Assembly: GCF_005239225.2 (NCBI RefSeq) | Contig: NC_133288.1 | Span: forward strand, 8,203,035 to 8,267,034 | DNA length: 64,000 bases | DNA from: Populus alba | Taxonomy: Eukaryota; Streptophyta; Magnoliopsida; Malpighiales; Salicaceae | Direction of reading: 5' to 3' | Part shown: positions 12,243 through 24,940 of the stretch, in pieces | How the letters are laid out: the number at the start of each line of letters is the position of its first letter | Position numbering within the stretch: position 1 is the first letter of the stretch | Translations under genes and position numbers: made by a program | The notes under the pieces: model-generated | Told to the model about the DNA's origin: nothing | Database searches by the model: none | What the model saw: only the letters and a program-made list of their open reading frames with translations

Positions 12243-12738
12243 AAATCCTGCAATTCAAAATGCATGGGGGGTTAGTCTTGTTTCGATGCAAAAGATTTAT
12301 ATCGGAACATACACCCTAAGGATAGGTTCTAGTTCTTTTACGTGAGACATAGGGTAGGTTTACTACTAGGTCTCTAAAAGAGGGTCTCTTGCTGTTCCAG
12401 TGATCACCCTCGTAAAGGCGATATGGAGGTCCAGCAGATAGTGGGATGGCACGTGTACCAATCACTATCAGTCTAAACACTCAGCAAAGAGTTGGGGTTT
12501 ACACAAACTTAAGCCTTGACTCAAGTCATAAGGCAAGCTGCTAGTCCCCCACTTAAACTTAGAGTTACATGTGTGTGCCCTCCAAAACATAATAATAATA
12601 ATAAAGTGATGCATGACTATGGCATGTATGATAGAATGTAAAGATATATGCTAAAGCTTTTAAACAAAACATTATAAGAAAACAAAAACCAATAACACAT
12701 AACATAAACAAACAAACAAATCAAGCTTAGTCCTAACA
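12243..12738 (-). other. Element A 5' leader
   Basis: No gene is seen. It shares long stretches with the leaders of elements B (25425-25650) and C (49950-50170), such as gtgtaaaccccaactctt. Confidence 0.7.
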
Positions 12739-12756
12739 TCCCCAGTGGAGTCGCCA
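12739..12756 (-). other. Primer binding site, element A
   Basis: On the minus strand TGGCGACTCCACTGGGGA lies three bases inside the 5' LTR. It complements the 3' end expected for a plant tRNA-Arg (ending ...CCCCAGTGGAGTCGCCA, from memory). Confidence 0.85.
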
Positions 12757-13792
12757 TTCTGTCACACCCCCACAAAAAATTTTATAAAGGCACGACATCG
12801 GTTGGCGATTTTTGTTGTGTTCTGATGATTTGGTTCTTTGGAGTCGCCACCTAGTATTTGGTCACTAGGAACCCTAACTGGTCTTTCAGAGATTCTAAGG
12901 CAAGGGACTGGTTGCGTAAAGGGAAGGTACTAGCACCCCTAATACGCCCTACCTAAGGTAAGCTGCTTGGTGTTTGGTTTGCTTTATAGTCTATGGTGTT
13001 GGTGTTTTCTAATCCCGTCAACTCGTAAATCGCAAGGATAAGAGAATAAAAGAATGAAGAAAATTTTCACGATTCTTTAAAAAAAAAAACTACTTTTCAC
13101 GACTCGTAAACCGTGGAGAAAAAAATTAAAATTAAAATTTTGAAATGTTCTCGATCGCAACCAAAACTTCTTTCAAACATGTGCGTTGATTTATTACTCC
13201 CGATAATATTTTGGATGTTCGTCCTTTTAAGGATTTCTTCATCCAAACATTAGCGGTGAACAATAACCACAACTTCTCCTCCCAAAATAAGATTTTTATA
13301 GTTTTTGGAATATTGGCCAATACCCTTTGGAGTTTTACAAACAGATTGTAAAATCCACAAATGCAAGAAAATGATTTTTGTGTTTAAGAAATCTATACGA
13401 AAACACATTTTCAAAACTTCCAATATTTTTTTTATATATAAAAAAAAAACATTCAAAACATGTTAGAGTATTGGCCGTATGCATGAAAACAAAACATTTT
13501 TTTTTTAGTAAACATTTTTTTTTTGACGAAAAAACCGGGTATTTTAATACCGAATTTGTATCTTGACAATATAAAAATTACAAACCTGTATTGACCCAAA
13601 ATACAATAATAAAATTACACAAAAATCACAAATTTTTTTGAAGATATTTTTTTAAACGGGCCAGACTCGGCCTAAAAGGAAATTGGGCCAAAAATCAACC
13701 CAAAATAAATTAGGGCCAATTTCTACAGGCTGGACTCAGCCAGCCCACACATGGTGTGGGCTGATGTTACAAACCCGAAATGAACATGGACT

Positions 13793-13978
13793 GGTTACTG
13801 TGCACCTGCACAGTAACCAGTTAATTAATTAGGTGGTTACTGTGCACCTGCACAGTAACCTGTTAATTAATTAGACCTGCATAGTAACCGAAGAATTAAT
13901 TAGCTGGTTACTGTGCCCCTGCACAGTAACCAGCTAATTAATTTCTTACTTGCAGAACGTGCACAGTGCACGTTCTGC
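13793..13978. repeat. Cluster of four near-perfect hairpins in the element A LTR
   Basis: Three 26-bp units (13793-13818, 13835-13860, 13906-13931) have arms GGTTACTGTGC / GCACAGTAACC around a short loop; the third has one changed arm base. A fourth (13952-13978) has arms GCAGAACGTGCAC / GTGCACGTTCTGC around a single A. Spacers repeat ttaattaatta. Confidence 0.9.
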
Positions 13979-14534
13979 ATGCAAGAAGACGAATACGGGA
14001 TAAAGGGGAAGAGTTACCTGCGACGATGAGCTTGGGTAGAGGAGCTGACAGTGGTGCTGGTGGTGGTTTTGCTGGCGGTTGCTGACCGGAGGATGGCTGG
14101 GATGGTGGCTGGCCTTTCTTCCTTTTTCTCTGTGTTTTTGTTCTACTCTGTTCTCCTCTGCTTCTCCTTTCTTCTTCTGCTTCTCACACTGCTCTTCCCT
14201 CTCACGGTGATTCTGCTATTTTTTGGCAGCGTTGATGGTGGTGGTGGTGATGGAGAGGAAGCCGGTGATGCCTCAAGTGGTTATGACGGTGACAGTGGCT
14301 GGGAAGCCTAAGGACAACGATTGTTTCCTTCTTCTTCTTCCCCGTGCAGAGGAGCAGGTGCTGCCTTTTTCTTCAATGGTGCTCTCCTCGTTTGAAACTT
14401 CACTCTCCTTTTAGTTTAAAAAATATAACTCTCTCCCCTCTGTTCGGTCTCTCCTCTCTCTCCTCCCTTCGGGTTCTTTGTTTTTCTTTGGGTTCTTTTT
14501 TTTTTCTTTTTTCCCTTTCTCTTCGGTTCCTCTC

Positions 14535-14542
14535 TATTTATA
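14535..14542 (-). promoter_or_regulatory. Putative LTR TATA box, element A
   Basis: Minus-strand TATAAATA, about 0.9 kb from the LTR start, matching the place of TATAAAT in the LTRs of element B. Its position fits a U3 promoter. Confidence 0.55.
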
Positions 14543-15445
14543 AGGAAAAAAGGGACCGGCGTGCCTTTTGTTAGTGCGCCTTCAATCACGCAACGGCTGG
14601 TCGGCCATTGATGCTTTCGGTGGTGGTGGGGGCGAGGAGAGAGAGGCGGGAAGGTTTTCAAATTTTTCATCTTCTGTTGCTGGTAAACCGGGGGGAAAGA
14701 AGAAGATGAACAGTGTCATTCAAAAACGACACCGTTCTAGTCTTCTTTTTTTTTTTTTTTTATTTATATATGAAACGGCGTCGTTTTGGATAAAACGCGC
14801 CGTTTCATTTAAATGGCCAAACTTCAAATCAGTTCTTCAAATTCGGTCTCCGCCCCTCTTGTTGGCCGCATTTTTCACTTTGGTCCTTGGCCTCTGATTT
14901 ATGCAATTGAGTCCTCAATTGATTAATAAACTTTCAATTTCTTCAATTAGGCCCCTGAACCGAATAATTGCAGCCCCTCCATTTACGCGCCTCTTCCAAT
15001 TTGGTCCCTGGTTTCGGATTTTCTTAATTAAGTCCCTAATTGGCCATTAAACTTCAATATTTATGCAATTAAGCCCCTGATTTGACTTAATAAAATCCTA
15101 AAAATTATAATTTGGCCCCAGAACTTAAATTTCTTCAATTTAAAGCCCAAATTGACTTAAAAAATCAACTTTCTTGCAATCAAATCCCCTATAAATCCAA
15201 TAAAAAATCAATTAAACCCATAAACATCCAAATTTGGGCTTCTCTCCTCAAAATTCAAAATTTCCTTCTCAATAGGGTTCTCATCCTTCAAGAATATATT
15301 GTCAAAAATCCAATCTTTGTATCTTTATACTCCTTGACCAATTTTCTGACCATTTTCCGAGCGCTTCTGCCTCTTATCATTTTTCTAACCTTCTTTGGCT
15401 ATTTATTTTATTTTTTTTGCGGGGACCCAAAAATGGGTTACAACA

Positions 15446-17016
15446 GTTGGTGTGATCTCATTGTGCCATTTTTTTTTTCTTTTCATTCTGTTTAGGTTGT
15501 GGTCTGAACGGACTATTTTTTTAGGTGTATCATCAGTAGGATCATCTACTCTTCATACAGCATAGTAATCAAATTGAATGAGTCAATTTAAAAAACTCAT
15601 CAACTCGACTTTGGTTAAGTTTATCAATAAACCAAACTAATAATTGAACCAAATGAAGCCAAATGATCTGACCAGATTTGGATTGATGAAGCTGACCCAG
15701 CTAAATCTAGTACAGCCTTACAAAGTTATTTTATTATTTTATTTTTAAAATTTTGTTTAAAATGATATTGTTTTAATTTTTTTTTATTCAAATAGCTTCA
15801 TTTTGAGATAGATGATCCAAGTTAACCCACTAACTTACATATTGATCTGGCAAATCACCGACTCGAGCTTTAAATTAGGTCAAATCTTGTCCCAAGTAAG
15901 ATAATTAACGGTACCCAATTCATTTTTCAATTAATAAAAATTCTCATTCATCAAAAAAAATAATCACTCGTGATTCAATTAATTGCAAGAAAAGGAAAGC
16001 TACATTATTAGGATTCATCTTTAACAGGCCCCTATGAGGATTTTCATATATTACTCATGGCAATAGAATATTCGGTCGCTGTCTCCCATTCCAATATTTG
16101 GAAATTAACTATGAATTCCTACTGCCATCTAGCCGAAAACAGGCTCATGGTTTTTGCTGGCCAGCTATTCCATGCTTTAAAAAAAGGAACCCCGATTTTC
16201 TTTTCTAAATGCAATATCGGTTTGAATTTGGATGGCCCTCTTTAAGGCTTAGCCGGAGATGAATTTAGTTTTGGTGTGCGAAGATATATGGTTCAAGATA
16301 CCCTAACCATTAGGGGGAAAAAACCCTTCTCAACACTCCCCTGAACTGTAATGATAAGAATATAATCAACTCTGTGATTGTATCTTCCAAGAGAGAAAAT
16401 AAAAATGAAAAGAAAACTGATAGTGCCATGCAATATCCAACACCGTAGCATTTACTTTTTGGGATGGCAAGTTAGAGCCAAGGGAATAATGGTGGTAAGA
16501 TAAATAATGCCAATCAATTATCTTGCCTTGAATTTAAAGAAGTAATGGTGTGAGTACTACACTGCCGCTGCTGGTCCTGATTATATTCTGATTGTGTGCT
16601 TAATCAATACATATATAACTTGAATTTGCCTGTACAAATTCACCATTACAGTCTCAGAAGCTCTTCAATAAATGAAGATTCTTATTAAATTTAGTGGTGG
16701 GCATAGATCAGTTTGACAAAAAAAGATGTAGTAATGGAGGCTATTAGAAGTCTAGAACCCTAATTAAAGAGACAGTTGAAATCCATGCAGAAAGTAAAAC
16801 AAATTAAGTGCATGCAAATAATTCTGGACGAAAGAAGTCAATAGGACAAGCAAACATCCAGTGGGAATGGTCAGGGTGATCGATCAGTAGGGCAACTTGG
16901 TTAGGGTTTTCTTTTTCAAAAGGGACAGCTGTGAGTATTAACTCTCTCGACGCGGTTATTAGATGAGAAGATGAGCAAAATTAAGACTCTCAACTGTGCT
17001 CTTCACGTAACATTCT
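15446..17016. other. AT-rich intergenic DNA
   Basis: No gene is recognised. A 62-codon plus-strand frame at 16057-16245 has no family I know. The phrases around 15540-15900 (aactcatcaactcgac, ccaagttaaccc) resemble the degenerate repeat at 20740-21560. Confidence 0.5.
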
Positions 17017-17023
17017 ATAAAAA
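17017..17023 (+). promoter_or_regulatory. Putative TATA box of glycine-rich pseudogene 1
   Basis: ctataaaaaccctcc lies about 70 bp before the ATG at 17091; the block from 16880 to the ATG is shared with the second copy at 20040-20250. Confidence 0.45.
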
Positions 17024-17090
17024 CCCTCCACTTTTGATCCCCAGATCAGTATCCATCTTGGAGTAGCTTGCTATCAGGCAACTTGGCAAG

Positions 17091-17571
17091 ATGGCTTTCT
17101 AAATTGCTTCTTGTTTTGCTTTTTAGTGCTCTCGTTTGCTCCACCAGTGCAAGGAAACTTGTAGGTACTAGGGGAAAAGGGTTCATTTGAGGACGAGAAA
17201 AAATTTGTTTCGGCCGCCCTGGGTTTGGTGGTGGGAGCTGGAGGAGGGTGTGGTGTTTGGTGGTGGAGGTGGCCGGTGGCGGTGGGCTAGGTGGTGGAGC
17301 TGGATTTGGTGGGGGTGCCGGTGGGGGGGCTGGAGGTGGATTGGGAGGAGGTGCCGGTGGGGGTGGCGGATTTGGAGGTGGTGGAGGGGGAGGAGTGGGT
17401 GGCGGTGCTGGCGGTGGGTTTGGAGGTGGTGCTGGTGCTGGTGGTGGCCTTGGAGGTGGAGCTGGAGGTGGAGGAGGATTTGGAGGAGGTGGTGGTGGCG
17501 GACTTGGTGGTGGAGCTGGTGGTGGGTTTGGCGGCGGCGCTGGTGGCGGGTTTGGTGGCGGATTTCCTTAA
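17091..17571 (+). pseudogene. Glycine-rich cell-wall-type protein, copy 1 (decayed)
   Basis: The ATG is followed within four codons by a stop. One extra T splits what would otherwise read as a typical signal peptide (KLLLVLLFSALVCSTSARK). Further shifts separate a FEDEK-like segment from the glycine-rich tail. The tail is open from 17248 to 17571: GGG(A/F/L) repeats ending GGGFGGGFP. Class: plant GRPs with a signal peptide and GGX repeats, secreted to the wall. As written the protein cannot be made in full. An intact original is inferred from copy 2, whose signal peptide is unbroken. A sequencing error is possible for any one shift but less so for several. Confidence 0.7.
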
Positions 17572-20040
17572 AATAATAAAGATGTTGTTATTCCAAAAAA
17601 TTTACTGTTGTTACTTATGCGGGTTTGGAGGTGGTTCCATAAGTTAAGACAACCACTCAAAAGATTATCTCTGTTATGTTTGCGCTTATATGTGAAGTAT
17701 TTCTACCTTCAGCTTTAATCCTTGTTTTTTCATTTCTTTTTTTTTCAAAATCTAAACGCGCGCAAAGATAAAACTGCATATTAATGAAAATAGTTGTTAA
17801 ATCCGATAGCAGGATTGACTTGGAAAATCTGTGATCTCGTATATGATTCATGCTGAATTTTAAATTAAATAAAAAGATATAATATTGACATAATAAAAAC
17901 CAATTAATTTGATCATGTTAATCCCTTACCTTATCAATTCTGAATGGATCATCTACAAGAATTTTTTTTTTTAATAAATAAAATATTAATTATTTAAAAA
18001 ATAATAAATTTACATATATCATTTCGCCAGTTGATCTGGTGATATAGTTATTTAAAATGCAATTATTAAACCAAGTGTGACCAACTATACTAAATAATTG
18101 ACCTGATAATCTGTAAGAATTTGATGCAAAGTGACCTAGTTAATTCAAACTCTTTTTTGAATCAATTATTTAGAAACAGAGAACAGGTGTTCACAATAAA
18201 TTTATTAGGAAATGATGCATTGAAAATAATTTCATGTGAATATATGTTTTGTTCTGGTACGAGAGTAAATAACCTGGTGAAGCTTTGGATTGGTTCCTGA
18301 TTTGAAATGGTGAAGTGTAGATTATGATAGTGATTATTTAAAATATTTTTTTATTTGAAAATATATTAAATAAATAATATATTATTTATAATTTTTTTAA
18401 AAGTTATTTTTAAATAGATCAATATATCCAAAAATATAATAAAGTAATTTAAAATTTTTCAAACAAACAATTTAAGGACTGCAATTTCTCAAAATTATTT
18501 AAAATGACTTAATGAAATTACATGATATTGATTAAGTTATGGGTTGCATGCAAAAAAATCTAAAAAGTCAATTAAACAGAATTGAAAAAAAAATTAAAGT
18601 TAACACAAATTAAAAAAAAAGTTAAATCTAGTTTGATTTTGATTTATAAAATTCTAAAACCGATTGAACCAAACAAACAAGCATCTACGAGTTCAGTTTA
18701 ACCACTAAAACCAAAGGCCCTGGGTATACAAAGCCAATTTTTCTCTAAAACCTATTTTTATCCTTCATTTCTCTTCCTTCCGCAGCTGCCCTCCCCTCCC
18801 TGTCTCTAACTACTATCCTCTCTCTTAAACTCTCTCGCACCCCTCTCCCTCTTCCTCACAAGGGTGATGTGAATGCCATAGCAACTGCACCTAATAATCA
18901 TAACAGGGTGTTTTCTTCCTCACTTTTTGTCTATGCAACACATGAATTCAGGTGCCTGTCTCTTTGTTATTTACAACGGTGTTCCTTGTACTTTTGCTGC
19001 AAAATCGCAATCACAAGAGTTATTGTGCTCCTTTTTATTTCACAAGAGTCAATATCCCTGCCACTGAACATGACTTTAGTTTACTTGGAGCAAATATATA
19101 TATATCTGTACTGTTTTTACTCTCACTTTCAATTATCTCTTATACGCTTCTTTTGTATAGTGATGGAAATAAAAATGAAGTTATTCTCACTCTATATTAT
19201 TACTGTTTTAAATAAGTATAACTTAATAATTATTTTTTATTCTTTCCTGTCATGTTTCCGAAAGAATCTTTAGTCATATTGCAAATACTTGTTTTGGCTA
19301 GTTGAAATGTGGGTTTAATTTTCGTTTTTATGCTTAGTTTTGAATGTTACAAACTTGAAATTCTAGATCCAAACTAGACCGTGAACAGCCCTGGATTTAG
19401 GATAGTAAACATCACAAGGTTGCCTTAATATATATTAAAGTTCAAAGAAGAAAAGAAGAACACTTCAGTTTAAAACATAATCAAAACACTGCATAGTATC
19501 TTCAGGGAGAGAGTATGATTTTGTTGTGAGCACAGATTAAGATTCTGAGCGTGACAGAGTATTTTTGGCCTCCCGAGGTTGTTTCTGTCTGATCGTTCTA
19601 CACAAGCTTGCCCTGCCCTGCTGCATAGTATATGAGATTGGAACTTTATCAAGTAGAGAGAGACAACTACTGATCAGGACATTAGATGTCTTGGATTGAG
19701 ATGAGCTGATGGAGAACGGTCTTAATTGAGGATAATTTTCTGCTTTCATTATGAATATCAAACAATTATACTTTCGACATCCATGCTTAAAGTAGACCTA
19801 CAGGTCATAGCTGCCAAACCTAATCTTCGTGAGTGTATAAATAAATATTAAATTATAGTATTAATCCAAGTTAATTATTTTTATATAGATTTTTTTATAA
19901 TATTGATTTGATATAACGAGTGAACCAAATTATTTAAAAATCAAACCAAGTCGATATCTTTTCAAGGAGTTCAAATTATATTTTTTTTATTGCAAATAAT
20001 TTGCATGAAAGGATAAGAACAAAAAAAAAAGGGAAAAGTA
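17572..20040. other. AT-rich intergenic DNA
   Basis: I see no convincing gene. A 134-codon frame at 18869-19273 is preceded by a pyrimidine-rich leader-like stretch (18740-18860) but its product resembles nothing I know. A minus-strand frame at 19761-19537 is also unrecognised. Confidence 0.45.
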
Positions 20041-20250
20041 AACACCCACTTGGATTGGTCAGGAACCGAGATGAGTAGGGTAGGGTTCAGGTTTTTATTC
20101 AAAAGGGGCAGTTGTATGTCTTCACTGTCTCAATCAACACGGTTGGTAGATGAGCAAAATTTAAGACACTCCACCGTCACTTGCACTTACATCTCTCTGA
20201 ACCTTCCTTCAACCCTCCACTTTTGATCACCAAAGTGTCATCTTGGCAAG

Positions 20251-20536
20251 ATGACTCCTAAATTGCTTCTGTTTTTGCTTTTTAGCGCTATAGTTTGCTC
20301 CACCAGTGCTAGGAAACTTTAATTACTGGAAAGGGTTCTTTTGAGGACGAGAAAACTTTGTTTCGTCGCCCTAAGTTTGGTGATGGGGCTGGAGGAGGTG
20401 GCGGCTTGGTGGTTGAGCTGGATTTGGTGGGGGTACTGTTGGTGGGGCTGGAGGTGGATTGGGAGGAGGTGCTGGGGGGGGGGGGGGGGGGTTTGCTGGC
20501 GGCGCTGGTGGTGGCCTTGGAGGTGGATTTCCTTGA
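20251..20536 (+). pseudogene. Glycine-rich cell-wall-type protein, copy 2 (decayed)
   Basis: A clean signal peptide (MTPKLLLFLLFSAIVCSTSA) ends after RKL at a TAA. The following sequence reads on in another frame as SFEDEKTLFRRPKFGDGAGGG, and a shorter glycine-rich tail contains an 18-base G run (20474-20491). Upstream sequence from 20040 matches copy 1. The tail is less than half the length of copy 1. Lesions differ from those of copy 1, so the two decayed separately. Confidence 0.7.
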
Positions 20537-22620
20537 AAACGAAGATGTTCTTATTCCAAATTAAATTACCACTGCTTGTTATAGCTGCAATAGAGCATGC
20601 TAGAAAGTGACTCGTGATACTCCTCTCTTTAAATTTTCTTAAAGCAAAAAAATAATATGATAATTCGAGACAAATCATTTTAAATTTATCAAAGTATAAT
20701 TCATGATATAAAACTGAAACAACTCATAAAAAAAAAGTGAAAAGAAATTGTAAGGTTCAAGATTTAATAATCCAATACCAAAGATAAAAAAAAATCTAAA
20801 AATATAATGTCAAAAAAATAAATTCGAGACAACTCGGCCTGCCTTGATAAACCCATAACCCGTAATATAAGATCAGGATAAAAAAAAAATCAAAAGAAAC
20901 ACCTAGCAAACAAAACAAAGTTCAACAAATAAAACTTAAAAAAAAAAAAACTGAGCTAACTCGAGTTAACTTTATCAATTCGTCATCGTAATAACCAAAT
21001 AAAAGGGAAAGAGAAAAAATAATTCAACGCAAAACAATGAAATTAAAAAATAAACTATAAAAAAATCAAGGAAAAATTAGACCTCCGAAAAAAAACATTT
21101 AGCAAAAAATACCAAAGTTAAATAAAAAAAACTTAGTAAGAAAATGCAAGTTAACTTGAGTTAACTTTACCACCCTGTACTCGTGATAACATATCATGCA
21201 TGCATTTGTTTTTAAATAATATTTAATAAAACACGTTAAAGGTTCAATAATTCAATGACAAAGAATAAAATTTAAAAAAAATAATTTTTTTTTAAAAACA
21301 AGTTAACCCAACTAATTTTCGATTTGAGACATAAGGTATGGATAACCCAACAAAAGAAGAAAGAAAAAAAAATCAAAGAAAATCAAGGTCCAACAATTCA
21401 ATATTAAAATAATGAAAATAAAAATAATAATTAAAAAAGTACTCTAAAACAGATCGAACTTAAACCAGGTTCATCGTCGAAACTAATAAACTAGGTTATG
21501 AAACTGGAATTACTCTGTAAAAGACAAATATGAAAAACAAAAAAATAAAATTCAAACCATAAAAAATAAAAAATAACTAAAATTAAAATAATGAGGACTA
21601 AAAATGCACTCAAATAATTAAAAGAAACTAATTAGGGACTAAAAAAAATGAAGAAAAGGATAAATGATTGGGGAAGAAATCAAACTTCAAGGACATAATA
21701 GAAAAAAATAATAATAATCAAAATAATAAAAATTAGATTGGATAAAAAAAATCAAATTAAATTAAATAATTGGGGACAAAATAAAAAACAATGAAAAGTC
21801 AGTATTAGTATACATAAAATGTGCAAAAGAAATAACAACCCTCATTTAAAGGTCAATATTTCTAAGACCTGAAGGGCACTAACATTATTTCAATATACAA
21901 ATAAACATATTAAGACGAAAAATACCCTGAATCAAAGGCCAAATTTTTTAGCTTCCCGGGACACTATAGTACTTTTATTATATATATAAAATACACAAAA
22001 AACAACAATTTTACCCTAATTAATTCTCAAATGACATTTGAATCCCATAAAAAAAAAAAAATACAGTTTTGCTTTATTGCCAAGGCAATTGTTAATAGAA
22101 ATGAAAGGCAAAAGAGTAATTATATTGATTGAATCCATAATAAATCTCCTCACATACTAAAGTAAAATCCTTTTAATTTTTTTTATTAATGTTAAGACAA
22201 TTAATCACTCGAAATGTACTTCTTTTCTTATTCTAATTAAATTAAATTAAATAAATACTAAATTTTGATTATGCAAATGAATATAGGTCTAGCGAAATTG
22301 AACAATGTTGTTTTTGTAAAAAAAAACATTAAATTTAAATTCAAAATTTAATTGGGTTTTGACTATATTAAGCTAAATCAATTTTAAGTTAATTTTTTTT
22401 TCAACACCTGGACTCGGTGGACCACCCAGGTTTCAAGTTAATCCACGTGTACTAAGACCATTTTAATGACTGTGTTTTCACAATTAGCTACATTGAGATT
22501 TTTTCCCCCTAAAACAAGGCTAGAGAGTATGGTTTTTTTAAAACAAGAAAGCTTGAATGCATGTTAATATGCAAGTAGGAAATTGATTTAGCTTGGATGT
22601 GATTTTTTAACAGAGATATG
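20537..22620. other. AT-rich intergenic DNA with a degenerate repeat
   Basis: No gene. From about 20740 to 21560 variants of a phrase such as actcgagttaactttatcaa recur every 150-200 bp (20950, 21155, 21300), which suggests an old tandem or dispersed repeat. Confidence 0.5.
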
Positions 22621-23583
22621 TGTTGTAACCCATTTTTGGGTCCCCGCAAAAAAACAAATAATAAAAAAAACAAATAAATAAATAGCCAAAGGAGGTCAGA
22701 AAATTGGTCCAGGAGGTTAAAAATACAAAGATTGGATTTTTGGCAGTATATTCTTGAAGGATGAGAGCCCTATTTAGAAGGAAAATTTGAATTTTAAGGA
22801 AAAAGCCTAAATTTGGAGGTTTATGGACATGATTGGATTTTTAATGGGATTTTTAGGGGTTTGGATTGCGAGAAAAATTGATTTTTTAAATCAATTTGGG
22901 CTTTAATTAGAAAAAATTTAAGTTCTGGGGCCAAAATATATTTTTTTAGAAATTTATTAGGCCAAATCAGGGGCTTAATTGCATGAATTTTGAAGTTTAA
23001 GGGCCAATTAGGGGCTTAATTGCGAAAATCCGAAACCAAGGACCAATTTGGAAAAGGCGCGAATATAGAGGGAGCTGTATTGAATCGATTCAGGGGCCTA
23101 ATTGAAGAAATTAGAAGTTTATTGATCAATTAAGGGCTGAATTGCATAAATCAAAGTCCAAGGACCAAAGTGAAAAACGCGGCCAACTATGGGGGCAGGG
23201 ACCGAAATTGGCAGGGACGCAATGGAAAAGAAAAAGATGATTGAGGGCTGATTTGGAATTTGGCGCGTTCTGGCGCCATTTTTAAATGAAACGGTGCGTT
23301 TTATCCAAAACGACGCCGTTTCATACTTAAAAAAAAAAAAAAAAAAAGGCTAAACGGTGCCGTTTTGAACGGCACTGTTCCCCTTTCTTCCCCGCCTAAC
23401 ATACAGCAGTAAAGAAGGAAAAAGAATGTATAATTAATGGTGTTGGTCCCTCCAGCCCATCGACTGAAGACATTGGCCGACCACCTACCGCACCGCAGAA
23501 ACTGAGGGAGGCACGCCTGGACAGCCGCGCCCGACCAGCCGCCGCATGACCCCACGATGAAAAAAAAACACATGCTCACGGGC

Positions 23584-23590
23584 TATAAAT
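23584..23590 (+). promoter_or_regulatory. Putative LTR TATA box, element B 5' LTR
   Basis: gggcTATAAATgg, about 960 bp into the LTR. The same box lies at 39097-39103 in the 3' LTR. Confidence 0.6.
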
Positions 23591-24146
23591 GGAGGAAGAA
23601 CAGCAGCACGCATGGAGGGAGGACAGAAAAGAGAAAAAAACAGAGGGGAGGGCTGGCAGTATTGTTGAAAGAAAACCGTGAGGGAGAGAGAGAACTAAGC
23701 TTTTTGAAGAGGGACCGAAAGGGAGAAGAAAAAGCTGAGAACAACGTGAGAGAGGGGTTGTAGAAAAGAGGAGGGAAACTGAAGAAGAAGACAGAGGAAG
23801 AAAGGGAAAACCAGCCACTGAAACAGAGAAGAGAAAGGGAAGGGACAAGAAAGGAGTACTGGAGAAGAAGAGCAACAGCAGCTGCCACCGCCATCCTGCA
23901 CCATCGACACTGCCACCGCCACAGCAGAACCGAAGAGGAAGAAGAGGAGCAGAACAGAGAGAGGGAATAACGGAGAAAAAACTGACCTAAGGTGACGGTG
24001 AACAGAAACAAAGGAGAGAAAGAAAGAGGACAGCAGCCGACTACTACACCGCCTCCGCCGCCTCCACTGCCGCCAGCGTCGCCACCGTTCCAGGTAACTT
24101 TCTCCACTGCCATTTTTTTTTGCTTCGGCTTCGACTTCATCTGTAT

Positions 24147-24323
24147 GCAGAATGTTTACGTTCTGCACCAGATGAAGATTAATTAGCTAGTTACTGTGTT
24201 GTGCACAGTAACTGGCTAATTAATTCACGGTTACTGTGTGCACAGTAATCCGGTTACTATACACGCTAATTAATTTTCTGGTTACTGTGCGCACAGTAAC
24301 CCGGTTACTATGTGCACAGTAAC
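24147..24323. repeat. Hairpin cluster in element B 5' LTR
   Basis: Inverted repeats of the type GGTTACTGTG(N)CACAGTAACC recur with attaattag spacers, headed by gcagaatg...cgttctgc. This is the counterpart of 13793-13978, with different spacing and some decayed arms. The second LTR has it at 39645-39825. Confidence 0.85.
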
Positions 24324-24753
24324 CAGCCCATGCATTTTGGGCCAGGTTCGGCCCAACCCATGTATTTGGGCCTGACCCGGCCCATTTCAAAAAAAAATCA
24401 AAAATATTTGTTTCAGCATTTTATAATTTTTCCGCGTAATTTTTATGTCATTTTGATTAATATTGGGTGATATTTGTTTTTATGTTGTTAAAAAAATACA
24501 AAAATCTGATTTTCAAATACCCGGTTTTCGTCAAAAACTTCCACAAAAATATCAAAAAAAATAAAAAAATAAAAAGAGAAAATGTTTTTTGTGCATACGG
24601 CCAAGTGTCTCAAAGCTAAAAAATTCATATTGTATTTTTCATACACAAAAAAAAAATATTATTTTATCATGCATTTTGGCTTTAATAACCAGTTTATTAA
24701 AGTCAAGAGAATATTGGCCAATTATTTCAAAACAACAAAAATTTTAATTTTTT

Positions 24754-24940
24754 GGACAATAAAACCTGGGGTATGACATTACACGTAATGCATATTCCGG
24801 ATATTTAATTCCTTTTTTTTTTTTTGGACAATAAAACCTGGGTATGACATTACACGTAATGCGTATTCCGAATATTTAATTCTTTTTTTGTTTGGACAAT
24901 AGAACCCGGGGTATGACATTACATGTAATGCATATCCTGG
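24754..24940 (+). repeat. LTR minisatellite with poly(A) signals, 3 units
   Basis: Each unit runs ggacaataaaacctgggg, then tatgacattacacgtaatgc, then a catattccgg-like end. AATAAA is present in two units; the third has AATAGA. Each unit also holds the small inverted repeat CATTAC/GTAATG. The 3' LTR has five units (40246-40564). Confidence 0.88.

Larger units (their letters stand above)
1..15445 (-). mobile_element. Element A: Ogre/Tat-type Ty3-gypsy LTR retrotransposon, left end cut by the window
   Basis: The two LTR copies are 1-1243 (partial) and 12760-15445; both end on the plus strand in ...gggttacaaca. Between them, read on the minus strand, lie a primer binding site, an extra ORF1, gag, protease, a short intron, RT, two RNase H domains, integrase, a tandem array and a polypurine tract. 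The tRNA-Arg-type PBS, the ORF before gag, the pro/RT intron and the second RNase H are traits of the Ogre/Tat lineage (family knowledge). Several frameshifts break ORF1, gag and pol, so this copy is probably dead. The target duplication cannot be tested because the left end is outside the window; the right flank begins gttgg. Confidence 0.92.
12760..15445 (-). repeat. Element A 5' LTR
   Basis: It is 2686 bp and runs TG...CA on the minus strand (TGTTGTAACC at 15445, ...GTGTGACA at 12760). A TATAAATA box lies at 14542-14535 with a pyrimidine-rich block next to it. Downstream in the sense strand are GC-box-like and hairpin sequences. The large frames in the CT-rich parts are compositional. Confidence 0.9.

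Noticed and set aside
17187..17647. Trp-rich and Val/Glu-rich frames over the glycine-rich tail
   Set aside because: They are shifted readings of GGT/GGA/GGC repeats; only the Gly frame makes a known type of protein.
18869..19273. 134-codon frame as a gene
   Set aside because: AT-rich, no recognisable motif, high F/Y/I/L content as expected from composition, no clear promoter.
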